The position numbers and the translations under genes were made by a program. Positions 27,553 through 36,900 of a DNA stretch of 64,000 bases are shown here, one piece after another (position 1 is the first letter of the stretch; each line of letters opens with the position of its first letter). This DNA comes from Cryptobacterium curtum DSM 15641 (GTDB taxonomy: Bacteria; Actinomycetota; Coriobacteriia; Coriobacteriales; Eggerthellaceae): the NCBI RefSeq assembly GCF_000023845.1, contig NC_013170.1:434001-498000 (forward strand), given 5' to 3'. The notes under the pieces were generated by a model, which ran no database searches, was not told where the DNA came from, and worked only from the letters and a program-made list of their open reading frames with translations.

Positions 27553-28464
27553 ATGGCTGCCATGGAAACGATACGCAAACATGATGCCAGCGCTGCTGTA
27601 CAAGACGTGCAGGAAAAACTTGCGTCGCTGGGCTACCTGGGCACCAAACAGGTGACCGGTACATTCGATGATGCGACTATTGCGGCTCTCAAGGCGTTCT
27701 GCAAAGATTCTGGCTTCCCACCGCGCGACGAGGTTGACGATAAAGTCTGGGCACTTCTACTCGACGCCACCTTCCGTCTGGGGGATCGCACTCTGTATTT
27801 ACGTATGCCGTACTTTCATGGCAATGATGTTGCTGAACTGCAGCAGGCACTCGACGCACTAGGATTCGCCACCTCAACCGATGGCATGTTTGGTGCTCAT
27901 ACCGAATTAGCGCTACGCCTCTTTCAGATGAACATGGGCTTACCTTCCGACGGTATCGCCGGGTCGTTCACCTTTAGAGCCATTGCTAATCTGCATCATT
28001 CATGGGAAGGCAAGCCAGGCCCACAGGCTGCTAAACATGTTGGTTTTGCGCGTGCGGCAAGCGTGCTTGAACACAATGCCCTCTGCCTGTTTGGTACCGA
28101 TGAATTTACGCGGAGTGTTGCAGCACGTATGTCTAATCTGGCGTTAGCTACGAACCCCGCATCAAAGATTGTCAGTGCAGAAAACCTTTTAGTTGCTCCT
28201 GACAACGAGATGTTCCTTGTTCATATTGTGGCTGATGAAGCGCAGAAATCGGATAAGGCTCCATTCGTTTTGTACGAAAGCGAAGAAACCCTTCCATTGC
28301 GTCTTGCGGCTGCATTTGCGGCAGCATCCCAGGTGCCACCTCGTCTTGCTATTTGTCTGCCGGGTACTCAATGGGCAGATGCTGGGGTGGGGCGTTCGGC
28401 ACAACATTATGCGATTACCTTGCTGGACGCTATCTGTTCAGCACTTGCTTCCGATGCCCAGTAG
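27553..28464 (+). CDS. Protein with two peptidoglycan-binding domains and an unknown C-terminal domain
   Basis: The 303-residue protein begins with two PG_binding_1 repeats, about residues 8-70 (VQDVQEKLASLGYLG ... DDATIAALKAFCKDSG) and 82-145 (VAELQQALDALGFATSTDGMFG ... LALRLFQMNMGLPSDG). The layout recalls CwlM/SpoIID-type wall proteins, but the remaining 155 residues show no amidase His-Glu-His pattern and no known catalytic motif. There is no signal peptide, so the protein appears cytoplasmic, as CwlM is. ATG 27553 is chosen because AGGTG stands seven bases upstream; longer upstream starts lack a site. It lies 37 bases before glmU, suggesting a link to wall precursor supply. Confidence 0.78.
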   Translation: MAAMETIRKHDASAAVQDVQEKLASLGYLGTKQVTGTFDDATIAALKAFCKDSGFPPRDEVDDKVWALLLDATFRLGDRTLYLRMPYFHGNDVAELQQALDALGFATSTDGMFGAHTELALRLFQMNMGLPSDGIAGSFTFRAIANLHHSWEGKPGPQAAKHVGFARAASVLEHNALCLFGTDEFTRSVAARMSNLALATNPASKIVSAENLLVAPDNEMFLVHIVADEAQKSDKAPFVLYESEETLPLRLAAAFAAASQVPPRLAICLPGTQWADAGVGRSAQHYAITLLDAICSALASDAQ

Positions 28465-28501
28465 CGCATCGGGGCGTATTAGCTATTGGAAAGAGGAGAC
28501 G

Positions 28502-29860
28502 ATGGACGCATCGGCAATCATTCTGGCGGCGGGCGCCGGCACGCGTATGAAATCGCAACGCCCTAAAGTTCTTCACGAGGTGCTTGGTAAACCACTCGTG
28601 CGGTGGGTTGTTGATGCCGCGCATGAAGCCGGTATCGAAGACGTGGTGTGCGTGCTCGGGCACGGTCGCGATCAGGTTGAACCGTATGTTGCAGGCGACA
28701 CGCAGGTGGCGGTGCAAGAGCAGCGTTTGGGCACCGCCGATGCGGTAGCTGCTGCCTCTGATGTACTCACTAATCACCAGCAATCGGTGTTGGTTTTGTC
28801 GGGTGATTGCCCACTGATTACAGCTGAAACGATTAAAGAGCTTGCCCGCAAGCGTGCCGAAGCCGATGCTGGTGTCGTGGTGTTGACGATGCAGGCTCCC
28901 GATCCAACGGGATATGGCCGCATCGTGCGCGATGCGCAGGGTCAAATCGAACGCATTGTTGAACAAAAAGACTGCACCGATGCTGAAGCGTGTATTACTG
29001 AATGCAACGCGGGTTTCTATTGCTTTGATGGCGCACTGCTCTTTGATGCGCTTGGAAAGGTTGATAGTAATAATGCTCAAGGCGAATTTTATCTTCCTGA
29101 TGTCATCGCAATAGCGCGTGACGCAGGGCGTCCTGTTATTGGTTTGTGCGCTGCGGATGCCAGCGAGTGCTTGGGGGTTAACACCCGCGTACAGCTTGCT
29201 CAGGCATCAGCCATTATGCGTGATCGCATCAATGAGCGTCATATGCGTGCTGGTGTGACGATGCTTGATCCGTCTTCGGTATGGATCGGCCCGGAGGTGC
29301 AGATCGACACCGATGTCGAGATTCTCCCCAATGTGATGCTTATGGGTTCAACGTCTGTGGGCACTGGTACGCTCGTTGGTCCTCAGACCCGTCTGATTGA
29401 CACGCAGGTGGGAAGAAACTGCACGATTGATGAAACCATAGCGTACGAGACGTGTATCGACGACGGCTGTGTGTGCGGCCCGCGGGCATATCTGCGTCCG
29501 GGCACTCATTTGTGCGAAGGCGCTAAGGTGGGCACTCATGTGGAAATCAAGAAGTCAACCATCGGTGCGCATAGCAAGGTGCCCCATCTGTCCTACATGG
29601 GCGATACTACAATGGGTAAGGGTGTCAATATCGGGGCTGGCTCGATTACCTGCAATTATGATGGCGAAAAGAAATGGCCTACCGAAATCGGTGATGGTGC
29701 CTTTATCGGCAGCGATACTATGATGGTTGCTCCGGTAAAGATTGGTGCTCATTCTCTGGTGGGAGCCGGATCAGTAATTACCGAAGACGTGCCTGAGGAT
29801 GCCCTGGCTCTTGCTCGTGCTCGTCAGGTGGTAAAGCCCCACTGGAAGGCTTCCCACTGA
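28502..29860 (+). CDS. glmU: Bifunctional GlcNAc-1-P uridyltransferase / GlcN-1-P acetyltransferase
   Basis: The 452-residue enzyme makes UDP-GlcNAc from glucosamine-1-phosphate. The N-terminal uridyltransferase opens with the nucleotide-binding loop LAAGAGTRMKSQRPKVLHE, then QRLGTADAV and GDCPLI. The C-terminal half is a left-handed beta-helix acetyltransferase with hexapeptide repeats and the active-site stretch KKSTIGAHSKVPHLSYMGD plus GAGSITCNYDG. Length and order are standard. AGAGGAG precedes ATG 28502. It forms the frequent glmU-prs-pth series with the next two genes. Its substrate comes from GlmM (13.9 kb). Confidence 0.98.
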   Translation: MDASAIILAAGAGTRMKSQRPKVLHEVLGKPLVRWVVDAAHEAGIEDVVCVLGHGRDQVEPYVAGDTQVAVQEQRLGTADAVAAASDVLTNHQQSVLVLSGDCPLITAETIKELARKRAEADAGVVVLTMQAPDPTGYGRIVRDAQGQIERIVEQKDCTDAEACITECNAGFYCFDGALLFDALGKVDSNNAQGEFYLPDVIAIARDAGRPVIGLCAADASECLGVNTRVQLAQASAIMRDRINERHMRAGVTMLDPSSVWIGPEVQIDTDVEILPNVMLMGSTSVGTGTLVGPQTRLIDTQVGRNCTIDETIAYETCIDDGCVCGPRAYLRPGTHLCEGAKVGTHVEIKKSTIGAHSKVPHLSYMGDTTMGKGVNIGAGSITCNYDGEKKWPTEIGDGAFIGSDTMMVAPVKIGAHSLVGAGSVITEDVPEDALALARARQVVKPHWKASH

Positions 29861-29875
29861 ACAACGTTTGAAGTT

Positions 29876-29904
29876 TTCGCAGATGCCGCTCTGCTATCTG
29901 CGAA
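29876..29904 (+). other. Hairpin between glmU and prs
   Basis: TTCGCAGAT and ATCTGCGAA form a perfect 9-bp stem; ACAAC (29861) and GTTGT (29906) could add an outer helix. There is no T tract. It may partly separate glmU from prs transcripts. Confidence 0.5.
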
Positions 29905-29968
29905 TGTTGTACTGTATGCCTCCAAAGGCACAAGGTTTTTGTCTGCCGACGAGTAAGGATGGGATCGA

Positions 29969-30934
29969 ATGGCACTCAACACCGAAATGAAGAAGCGCAT
30001 GGCCATATTTTCAGGTACGGTCAACCCTGATCTGGCAAGCGAGATTGCGGGAGAACTTGGGACGACACTGGGTAACGTTCGCATTGAAAAATTTGCGAAT
30101 GGCGAAATCTATGCGCGCTATCAGGAAAGTGTGCGCGGTGCTGATGTCTTCATTATTCAGTCCATTGCCGGCGAGCACATTAACGACGCGCTCATGGAGC
30201 TACTTATTATGATTGATGCAGCCAAGCGGGCGAGTGCTCGTTCTATTTCGGCTGTAGTAACGCACTATGGTTACGCGCGCCAAGAGCGCAAAGCGGCGTC
30301 GCGCGAGCCTATTACCGCGAAACTCGTTGCTGATTTAATTTCGGTTGCGGGTGCTACCAATATGATTGCTCTCGACTTACACCAAGATGCTATTCAGGGC
30401 TTTTTCAACATACCTGTTAACCATATGACGGCCATGAGCATTTTTGCCGACTACTTTAAGCATAAAGGGTTCAACCCTGACGAACTCTGTGTTGTTTCTC
30501 CCGACGTAGGGCGCGCAAAAGCGGCGAAGAAGTTCCAGACGATGATTGATTCGGATATCGCGATTATGCACAAAGATCGTCCGCGGCATAACCAGTCTGA
30601 GATCACCGCGCTCATTGGTGATGTTGAAGACAAAATCTGCATTATCAACGATGACATGATCGATACGGGCGGCTCGTTAGTTGCTGCTGCTGAAACGCTT
30701 AAAGCGAAGGGTGCGCGCGAGGTTTACGCCTGCGCGACACACGGGCTATTCAGTGGACCAGCATATGACCGCATTGAGAATTCTTCTATTGAAGAGGTCG
30801 TTGTCACCAATGCCGTACCGGTGCCCCTTGATCGCCAAACGGGTAAAATCAGGGTCGTTTCTGTGGCGCCATTGTTTGCAAAGACTATCAAAAACGTGTA
30901 TGAGTGCGGCAGCGTATCGGCTCTGTTTGAGTAG
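29969..30934 (+). CDS. prs: Ribose-phosphate pyrophosphokinase (PRPP synthetase)
   Basis: The 321-residue enzyme makes PRPP from ribose-5-phosphate and ATP for nucleotide, His, Trp and NAD synthesis. It has the class I features: FSGTVNPDLASEIA, KFANGEIYARYQESVRG, YGYARQERKAASREPI with the flexible ATP loop, DLHQDAIQGFF, VVSPDVGRAKAAK and the PRPP-binding IINDDMIDTGGSL. A GGATGGGA site precedes ATG 29969. The purF and purM genes at the right end of the window use its product. pth follows six bases after the stop. Confidence 0.97.
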   Translation: MALNTEMKKRMAIFSGTVNPDLASEIAGELGTTLGNVRIEKFANGEIYARYQESVRGADVFIIQSIAGEHINDALMELLIMIDAAKRASARSISAVVTHYGYARQERKAASREPITAKLVADLISVAGATNMIALDLHQDAIQGFFNIPVNHMTAMSIFADYFKHKGFNPDELCVVSPDVGRAKAAKKFQTMIDSDIAIMHKDRPRHNQSEITALIGDVEDKICIINDDMIDTGGSLVAAAETLKAKGAREVYACATHGLFSGPAYDRIENSSIEEVVVTNAVPVPLDRQTGKIRVVSVAPLFAKTIKNVYECGSVSALFE

Positions 30935-30940
30935 AGTTTG

Positions 30941-31498
30941 ATGTATCTGATCGTCGGCTTGGGTAATCCGGGCGAAGAATACGAGCATACGCGCCATAAC
31001 GCGGGATTCGACACCATTGACATTCTTGCTGATGAAGCCGGTGCACGGTATTGGAAAAATGAATGCGGTGCACTGAGCGCTCGTGGGGTACTTGCCAATG
31101 AAGAAGTCGTGCTTGCTAAGCCACAAAGTTATATGAACACATCAGGTGGGCCAGTCAAACAGCTCTGCAATACGTACGGCATTGCACCTGATAATCTTAT
31201 TGTTATCCACGACGATCTTGATATTGCTCCAGGACGCATTCGGGTGAAATTTGGTGGCGGTCATGCGGGGCATAATGGCCTGCGTTCCATTTGCGACAAA
31301 TTGGGTACGCGTGATTGGTTTCGCGTACGCTGTGGCATTGGCCGCCCACCCGGACGTATGAGCGTTTCCGATTATGTGTTGTCGCGTCCGCGCCATGAAG
31401 CGCAAGACGACTTTCAGGTTGGATGTGCTACTGCAGCCGAGGCTGTTTCATTTCTCATACGTAATGGACTTGAGAAAACGCAGCAGGAATTTAACTAG
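30941..31498 (+). CDS. pth: Peptidyl-tRNA hydrolase
   Basis: The 185-residue enzyme releases tRNA from peptidyl-tRNA that has fallen off the ribosome. It begins YLIVGLGNPGEEYEHTRHNAGF, including catalytic His19, and has PQSYMNTSG, VIHDDLDIAPGRIRVK and the GGHAGHNGLRS loop. The length is normal. ATG 30941 follows prs closely with only a weak ribosome-binding site, which suggests translational coupling. The gene ends an operon; a hairpin overlaps its stop codon. Confidence 0.97.
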   Translation: MYLIVGLGNPGEEYEHTRHNAGFDTIDILADEAGARYWKNECGALSARGVLANEEVVLAKPQSYMNTSGGPVKQLCNTYGIAPDNLIVIHDDLDIAPGRIRVKFGGGHAGHNGLRSICDKLGTRDWFRVRCGIGRPPGRMSVSDYVLSRPRHEAQDDFQVGCATAAEAVSFLIRNGLEKTQQEFN

Positions 31499-31599
31499 TT
31501 AGTTGGCTTGCAACTAACTAACTAGCCTACTAATTATTAACCAACCAGCCTACCAACTAGCTAAGCAACGGGCCAGTTAGCTGATTAAGCTATCTGGCC
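31496..31599 (+). terminator. Two hairpins in an A/C/T-rich low-complexity gap after pth
   Basis: The first stem (31496-31505 with 31511-31520, TAGTTAGTTG type) overlaps the pth stop codon. The second (GGCCAG 31571-31576 with CTGGCC 31594-31599, inner TAGCT/AGCTA) is strong. Neither has a T tract. The intervening and following bases are short repeats of CTA, ACCA and ATCCA. They probably terminate the glmU-prs-pth transcript. Confidence 0.6.
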
Positions 31600-31768
31600 A
31601 TTATCTACCCATCATCCACCTATTCATCCATTTAGCTGGCATTTTAGTGGGTATGCAGTGTGCCATCGCTGCGTACCATATAAGACAATGCGGGGTTTCA
31701 GGGATCTTTCAGAGTCCAACCGTATAGTGCACCTATCGGTTGAGATAAAACGAAAACGAGGGATACCT

Positions 31769-33604
31769 ATGAAAGACTTCACCATAAACTCCTGCGCTCG
31801 CGCAAACGCCCAAGCGCAAAATGCACTATCCATCGAACGCGCCCGTAAACGCACGACGCTTCCCGCCAAGGTTGTTGCGGTAGCACTTACCGCAACACTG
31901 GCACTTGGGTCAACTCCCGCACTCGTGTATGCCGCAACCACGCAGGCGGATGCAACAACTACTGCAAGTTCCACGAGCACGACGTCGAGCGCACCGGGCA
32001 CGGGCGATGTAGCGCCAAGCATGCCCTCGGACGGCGCACAGGGTGCCGGAGCTCCTCCTTCTGGTGGTGGTCCCGGTGGCGGAGCTGATACGATGAGTTT
32101 CGACTACACCGGTTCGTATACGGGCACCTTGACGGCTGATGGTACAGCGGTGACTTCATCAGGGGAATCAATTGCTGCAACTGACGCCGACGTCAATGCT
32201 GTCCTTGCTGAAAACGGAGGCACTTTAACCTTGGAAGGCTCGACACTATCCAAGTCGGGTGATGATACAAATGGCGATAATTGCAATTTCTATGGCCTCA
32301 ACTCGGTTCTGTTGTCAGTGGGCGAAGATTCGACTGCCTATGCGTCTAACGCCAATCTGTCGGCGACATCAGAAGGCTCTAACGGCATCTTCGCAACTGA
32401 TTCGGGAACTGTGTATGCCTCGGGTGGTAGTATCTCTACAACTGCCGGTAATAGCCGCGGTCTTGATGCAACCTATGACGGGACGATCGTTGCAGATGGT
32501 ATATATATCACCACGCAGGGTGATCACAGCGCCGGCATTGCCACCGACCGTGGAGGCGGCAATATTTCAGCAAATGATATGACGATTTCTACGGCCGGTA
32601 GTGGCTCACCCGTGCTGTATTCCACTGGCGACATCGAAGTTGATAACGTAAAGGGCAGTGCTTCTGGCAGCCAGATTGCTGGCATGGAAGGACTCAACTC
32701 CATCATGATTTCGAACTCAACCCTTTCGAGTACGATTACGAAGGCAACTGCGTCCGATCCGGTGGCTGATGGAGTAATTATTTACCAGTCAACGTCAGGT
32801 GATGCTGAGTCGACCACCGGTGAGCGCGCTCTTTTCCAAGCAACGGATTCCACGCTGAGTAGTGCTATTGAGTCAGGCGCGATGTTCTATGTAACGAATA
32901 CGTCAGCCGATGTGGTGTTGTCAAATACGACACTCGATTTCGATTCAAGTGCGGCTAATCTGCTGCTGGCGGCTGGTAACGATTCCAACAACTGGGGAAG
33001 TGCCGGATCAAACGGTGCAACGCTCAGCTTTACGGGAATCGGTGAAACCATGTCAGGCGCAATACAAGCCGATACAATCAGCCAGGCAAATGTTTATCTG
33101 CTCGATTCAACAAACTGGACGGGTGCTGCTTCTATTGTTGACAACGCGAATGCTACTTCGACAAAAGATGACAACCTGACAATCAACGTGGATGCAACTT
33201 CAACCTGGACGGTAACGGCGGATTCAACCGTTTCTAATCTTAATGTTGTCTCAGGTGGCAAAGTAGTTGATACCGCTGGCAAGACGGTTTCTATCGTTGA
33301 TGCATCGGGTACTACATTAGTTTCGGGCGATTCGGATATCACGGTAGTAGTAACCGGTTCGTATGGCACAACGGTTGAAACATCTGATGCTTCATCGGTG
33401 CGTTCAGCTAATATCGATCGGGGGGCATTTGACGCCTATTTCAAAACAGGGTTTTCGCAAACGACTGGCACCAATACCGGTGTTCCGACAACTACGGTCA
33501 GTGCTGATACAAACGCAGCGTCAGCGCAATCGGCTTTCACGTCCGATGACGCGGGAAACAATCCGCTGATAGTATTCTGGAATTGGTTGGCATCGGTTTT
33601 CTAA
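31769..33604 (+). CDS. Large secreted beta-helix-like repeat protein
   Basis: A 611-residue exported protein. A signal sequence with an unusually long N-region (about 30 residues before the hydrophobic core VVAVALTATLALGSTPALVYA) is followed by a Ser/Thr and Gly/Pro spacer (APPSGGGPGGGADT). The rest is built of short Gly/Asn/Ser/Thr-rich strand-turn units (TLTLEGSTLSKSGDD, GTVYASGGSISTTAGN, GNISANDMTISTAGSG), as in right-handed parallel beta-helices. No enzyme motif, Cna-B domain or sorting signal is visible. The protein ends in a hydrophobic aromatic tail PLIVFWNWLASVF. Similar proteins of unknown function occur in gut anaerobes, by recollection rather than search. GAGGGA precedes ATG 31769. 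A role in surface attachment or glycan binding is only a guess. Confidence 0.7.
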   Translation: MKDFTINSCARANAQAQNALSIERARKRTTLPAKVVAVALTATLALGSTPALVYAATTQADATTTASSTSTTSSAPGTGDVAPSMPSDGAQGAGAPPSGGGPGGGADTMSFDYTGSYTGTLTADGTAVTSSGESIAATDADVNAVLAENGGTLTLEGSTLSKSGDDTNGDNCNFYGLNSVLLSVGEDSTAYASNANLSATSEGSNGIFATDSGTVYASGGSISTTAGNSRGLDATYDGTIVADGIYITTQGDHSAGIATDRGGGNISANDMTISTAGSGSPVLYSTGDIEVDNVKGSASGSQIAGMEGLNSIMISNSTLSSTITKATASDPVADGVIIYQSTSGDAESTTGERALFQATDSTLSSAIESGAMFYVTNTSADVVLSNTTLDFDSSAANLLLAAGNDSNNWGSAGSNGATLSFTGIGETMSGAIQADTISQANVYLLDSTNWTGAASIVDNANATSTKDDNLTINVDATSTWTVTADSTVSNLNVVSGGKVVDTAGKTVSIVDASGTTLVSGDSDITVVVTGSYGTTVETSDASSVRSANIDRGAFDAYFKTGFSQTTGTNTGVPTTTVSADTNAASAQSAFTSDDAGNNPLIVFWNWLASVF

Positions 33605-33782
33605 GCTGATGCTGTGACTCATGATTGGGCCTCTTAGCTTGAGTTCTTTGGTAAGGAAGGCGCCTTAGTTAAGTGTGTACCCATGCACCCCTCAACGCTG
33701 CTCAGCACTGCAACAGTTTGTCTATGCTGGCGTACTCGTGCATCACACATAACTGAGCGGCCGAAAGGTTAGGCATGACATC

Positions 33783-33816
33783 GAAGGCCATCTGCCTTAT
33801 CGGGCGGATGACCTTC
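33783..33816 (+). terminator. Imperfect 14-bp hairpin in the 330-base gap before recJ
   Basis: GAAGGCCATCTGCC pairs with GGCGGATGACCTTC around TTATCG, with one mismatch and one G-T pair. CGTTT follows. It is likely the terminator of the secreted-protein gene, though it stands 179 bases beyond its stop; a small RNA ending here is possible. The remainder of 33605-33934 shows nothing clear. Confidence 0.5.
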
Positions 33817-33934
33817 CGTTTGCGGATATCTTAGTTCTCGGCTCCGTGACGCTCTGCTCTTTCCGCTGACGAGGGAAGCGGGGTTGTGCGACAATAGGGC
33901 AGAAAAACAAGAGACAAACCGCAAAGGTTGTACC

Positions 33935-36900
33935 GTGCCAGCACAGTTCTATATTCACGAGGCCGATCCGGCCGCCACAGAGGTATTGTGTAAAACTCTT
34001 GGTCTGCCGCGCTTTATTGCCGCGACTTTGGTCGCACGAGGCATCTCGTCGCCGCAGGAAGCGGGGGAGTTTTTGCGCCCCTCGCTCGCTCGCGATTGGG
34101 GAAATCCGTATTGTATCCCCGGTATGGACGAAGTGGTTGGCGGCCTCGAAGCAGCGGTGCGCAGCGGTAAACGCATTATGGTGTTTGGCGATTTCGACCT
34201 CGATGGTATTTCCTCTACGGCCGTGCTTACGCGTGGGTTGCGTGAACTAGGTGGCGAGGTCGTTCCCTTTATTCCGCGCCGACAGGATGAAGGCTACGGC
34301 ATTACTGAGGCTGCTATCGAACGCTTGATGAAGGATGAACCCGACCTGCTAGTGACGGTGGACTGCGGTATTGCCTGCCGCAATGAGGTTCGCTTGCTGA
34401 AAAACCGTGGTGTCGATGTATTTATTACCGACCACCATGAACCAGCCGATCTTGTTCCTGAAGAGGTGCCGGTTTGTGACCCAAAAATTGATCCTGACTG
34501 TTCTGAATCGATTTTGGCAGGGGTGGGCGTTGCGCTAAAGCTCATTCAAGCGCTTGGCGCTCGCTTTGGTCAGCCGCATCTGTGGCGTGAATACACCGAC
34601 TTAGCGACGCTGGGGACGATTGCCGATCTTATGCCGATGCAGCAGGATAATCGCGCGCTTGTTGCCGATGGGGTAGCTCACATGAACGAATCGCCCCGTC
34701 CATGCATCGCTGCTCTCTTACATAGTGCCGGGGTAGCTGATAAGCCGGTGAGCTCAACTTCTCTTTCTTTTTCGGTTATTCCTCGCTTGAATGCCGCGGG
34801 GCGCATGGGTGATGCCATGTTGGCTCTCAATTTGCTGCTTGAAGACGACGCTCATCGCGCACAGGACATTGCCGCCGATCTTGAAGCGGTCAATAGTCAG
34901 CGTCGCGCGATTGAAGCTGAATTGGCAGAGATTGCAACCCTGCAAGCACAAGAGATCTATCAGGGGCAACGAGCGCTTATTGTAGCTGGTGAAGGATGGC
35001 ACGAAGGGGTGAAGGGCATTGTCGCGAGCCGCCTTGCTCGTTCATATGGCGTGCCAACCATCCTGTTTGCCATCGACGAAGAAGGTATTGCGCGCGGCAG
35101 CGGCCGCAGCGTGGGTAGCGTCAATCTTTTTAAAGCAGTTGAGTCCTGTTCCGACATGCTCATTCGTTTTGGGGGGCATGAAGCGGCAGTGGGCGTTACG
35201 CTGTCAGCAGCCGACTTGCCTGCGTTCACCAAGCGCTTGTGCGCCTTTATGGACGGTCTCGATAAAAATTGTTTCCATCCGCGTATTGATATTGATGCGT
35301 GCGTCAACCTTGATGAACTGACGGTTGAAAACGTCGAAGCACTCGAACAGCTTGCCCCCTTTGGTCAGGGCAATCGGCAGCCGACGTATCTGGCGCAAAA
35401 CGTTATGCTCACGCGCAGTCGTGCTGTGGGCGCGGATAAGAATCACTTTTCGACCGTGCTCACCGATGGTGCGCATACCGTATCGGGCATCATGTTTCAT
35501 TGCGCCTATATCGATCGCTTAATGCACTGCGATAGCGTGGTAAATGCCGGTTTCGAGGTGCAGGTTGACGAATGGCGCGGTCGCCGTTCGGTGAAGGCTA
35601 TGCTGTCATCGATATATCCCGCGCAGCCGTGTGTGGCCCTAGAAAGCATGCTTGATCCTGAACAGAAGAGCTTTGTTTCAGAACTGTATGCGGCAAGTGA
35701 TGCCGAACTGGTCGCCGACTGTGAGGATGCTCCTGAAGAAGTAACCCGTCTTGATGCTGAACGGGAACAAAATCGCCAGCATTGGGAGCAGGTTGCCGCA
35801 CAAGATCCGCAGAGCCTGCGCGAGGCAGTGGTACAGGCACTGATTGGCGATGGAGCCCTGTTCAACTCTCAAAAGCAGATATTATCAGCGCTCGATAACA
35901 ACATTGATACGCTTGCGGTAATGGCTACCGGGCGTGGCAAGTCACTGACCTTCCAGGTACATGCTGCTACCCGCGCGTTGGCATCAGGGCAGGCGAGTTT
36001 GTTTGTCTATCCGCTGCGGGCACTCATTGCTGATCAGGCCTATCATCTTAATCACGCGCTTCTTCCCTTTGGGCTGAATGCCGAAGTGCTTACCGGTGAA
36101 TCTGCCCCCGAAGAACGTCAGCGCATCTTTGAAGGGCTTGTTCAAGGTACCGTTGATATCGTGCTGACAACCCCGGAGTTTCTTACTATTCACGCCAATC
36201 GTCTTGCGCAATCCGGTCGTATCGGTTTTCTCGTTGTCGACGAGGCGCATCATATTGGTCAGGCACGTGCAGGCAACCGTATGGCGTATGCGTATATTGA
36301 TCGAGCGATTGCGCGGCTGGGTAATCCGTGTGTTCTTGCCTTAACCGCGACAGCAGATGCTCAGTGTGCGCAGGCAATAGAGGAAACACTTGGTTGCCAC
36401 CATCGGGTGCTTGATCGTACTGAGCGCAAGAATCTTGTTCTTGACGACCAGCGCAATCTCAAACAGAGCGATCCGTATCTGGCCAACCTTGTGTCACAGG
36501 GTGCCAAGATGGTTATCTATGTCAATTCGCGGCGTCATTCCGTGGCATTGGCGCGCAGTTTGCGCAAGCGAGTTCCCCAGATGGCACCCTTTATTGGGTT
36601 CTATAACGCAGGGCTTGCGCGTCCCGATCGCTGTCGTGTGGAAGAACTATTTCGCACCGGGCAACTGACAGTACTCGTGTCGACGTCTGCCTTTGGTGAA
36701 GGGGTAAATATCCCTGACATTCGCCATGTGGTGCTCTACCATATGCCTTTCAATGAAATCGAATTTAACCAGATGAGTGGGCGAGCCGGTCGTGATGGAA
36801 AAGAAGCAGTCGTGCACCTGCTGTTTAGTGTAACTGATGCGCGTATCAACGAGGGAATTCTTGCTGATGCAACACCCAACCACGATACGCTTGCGCAGGT

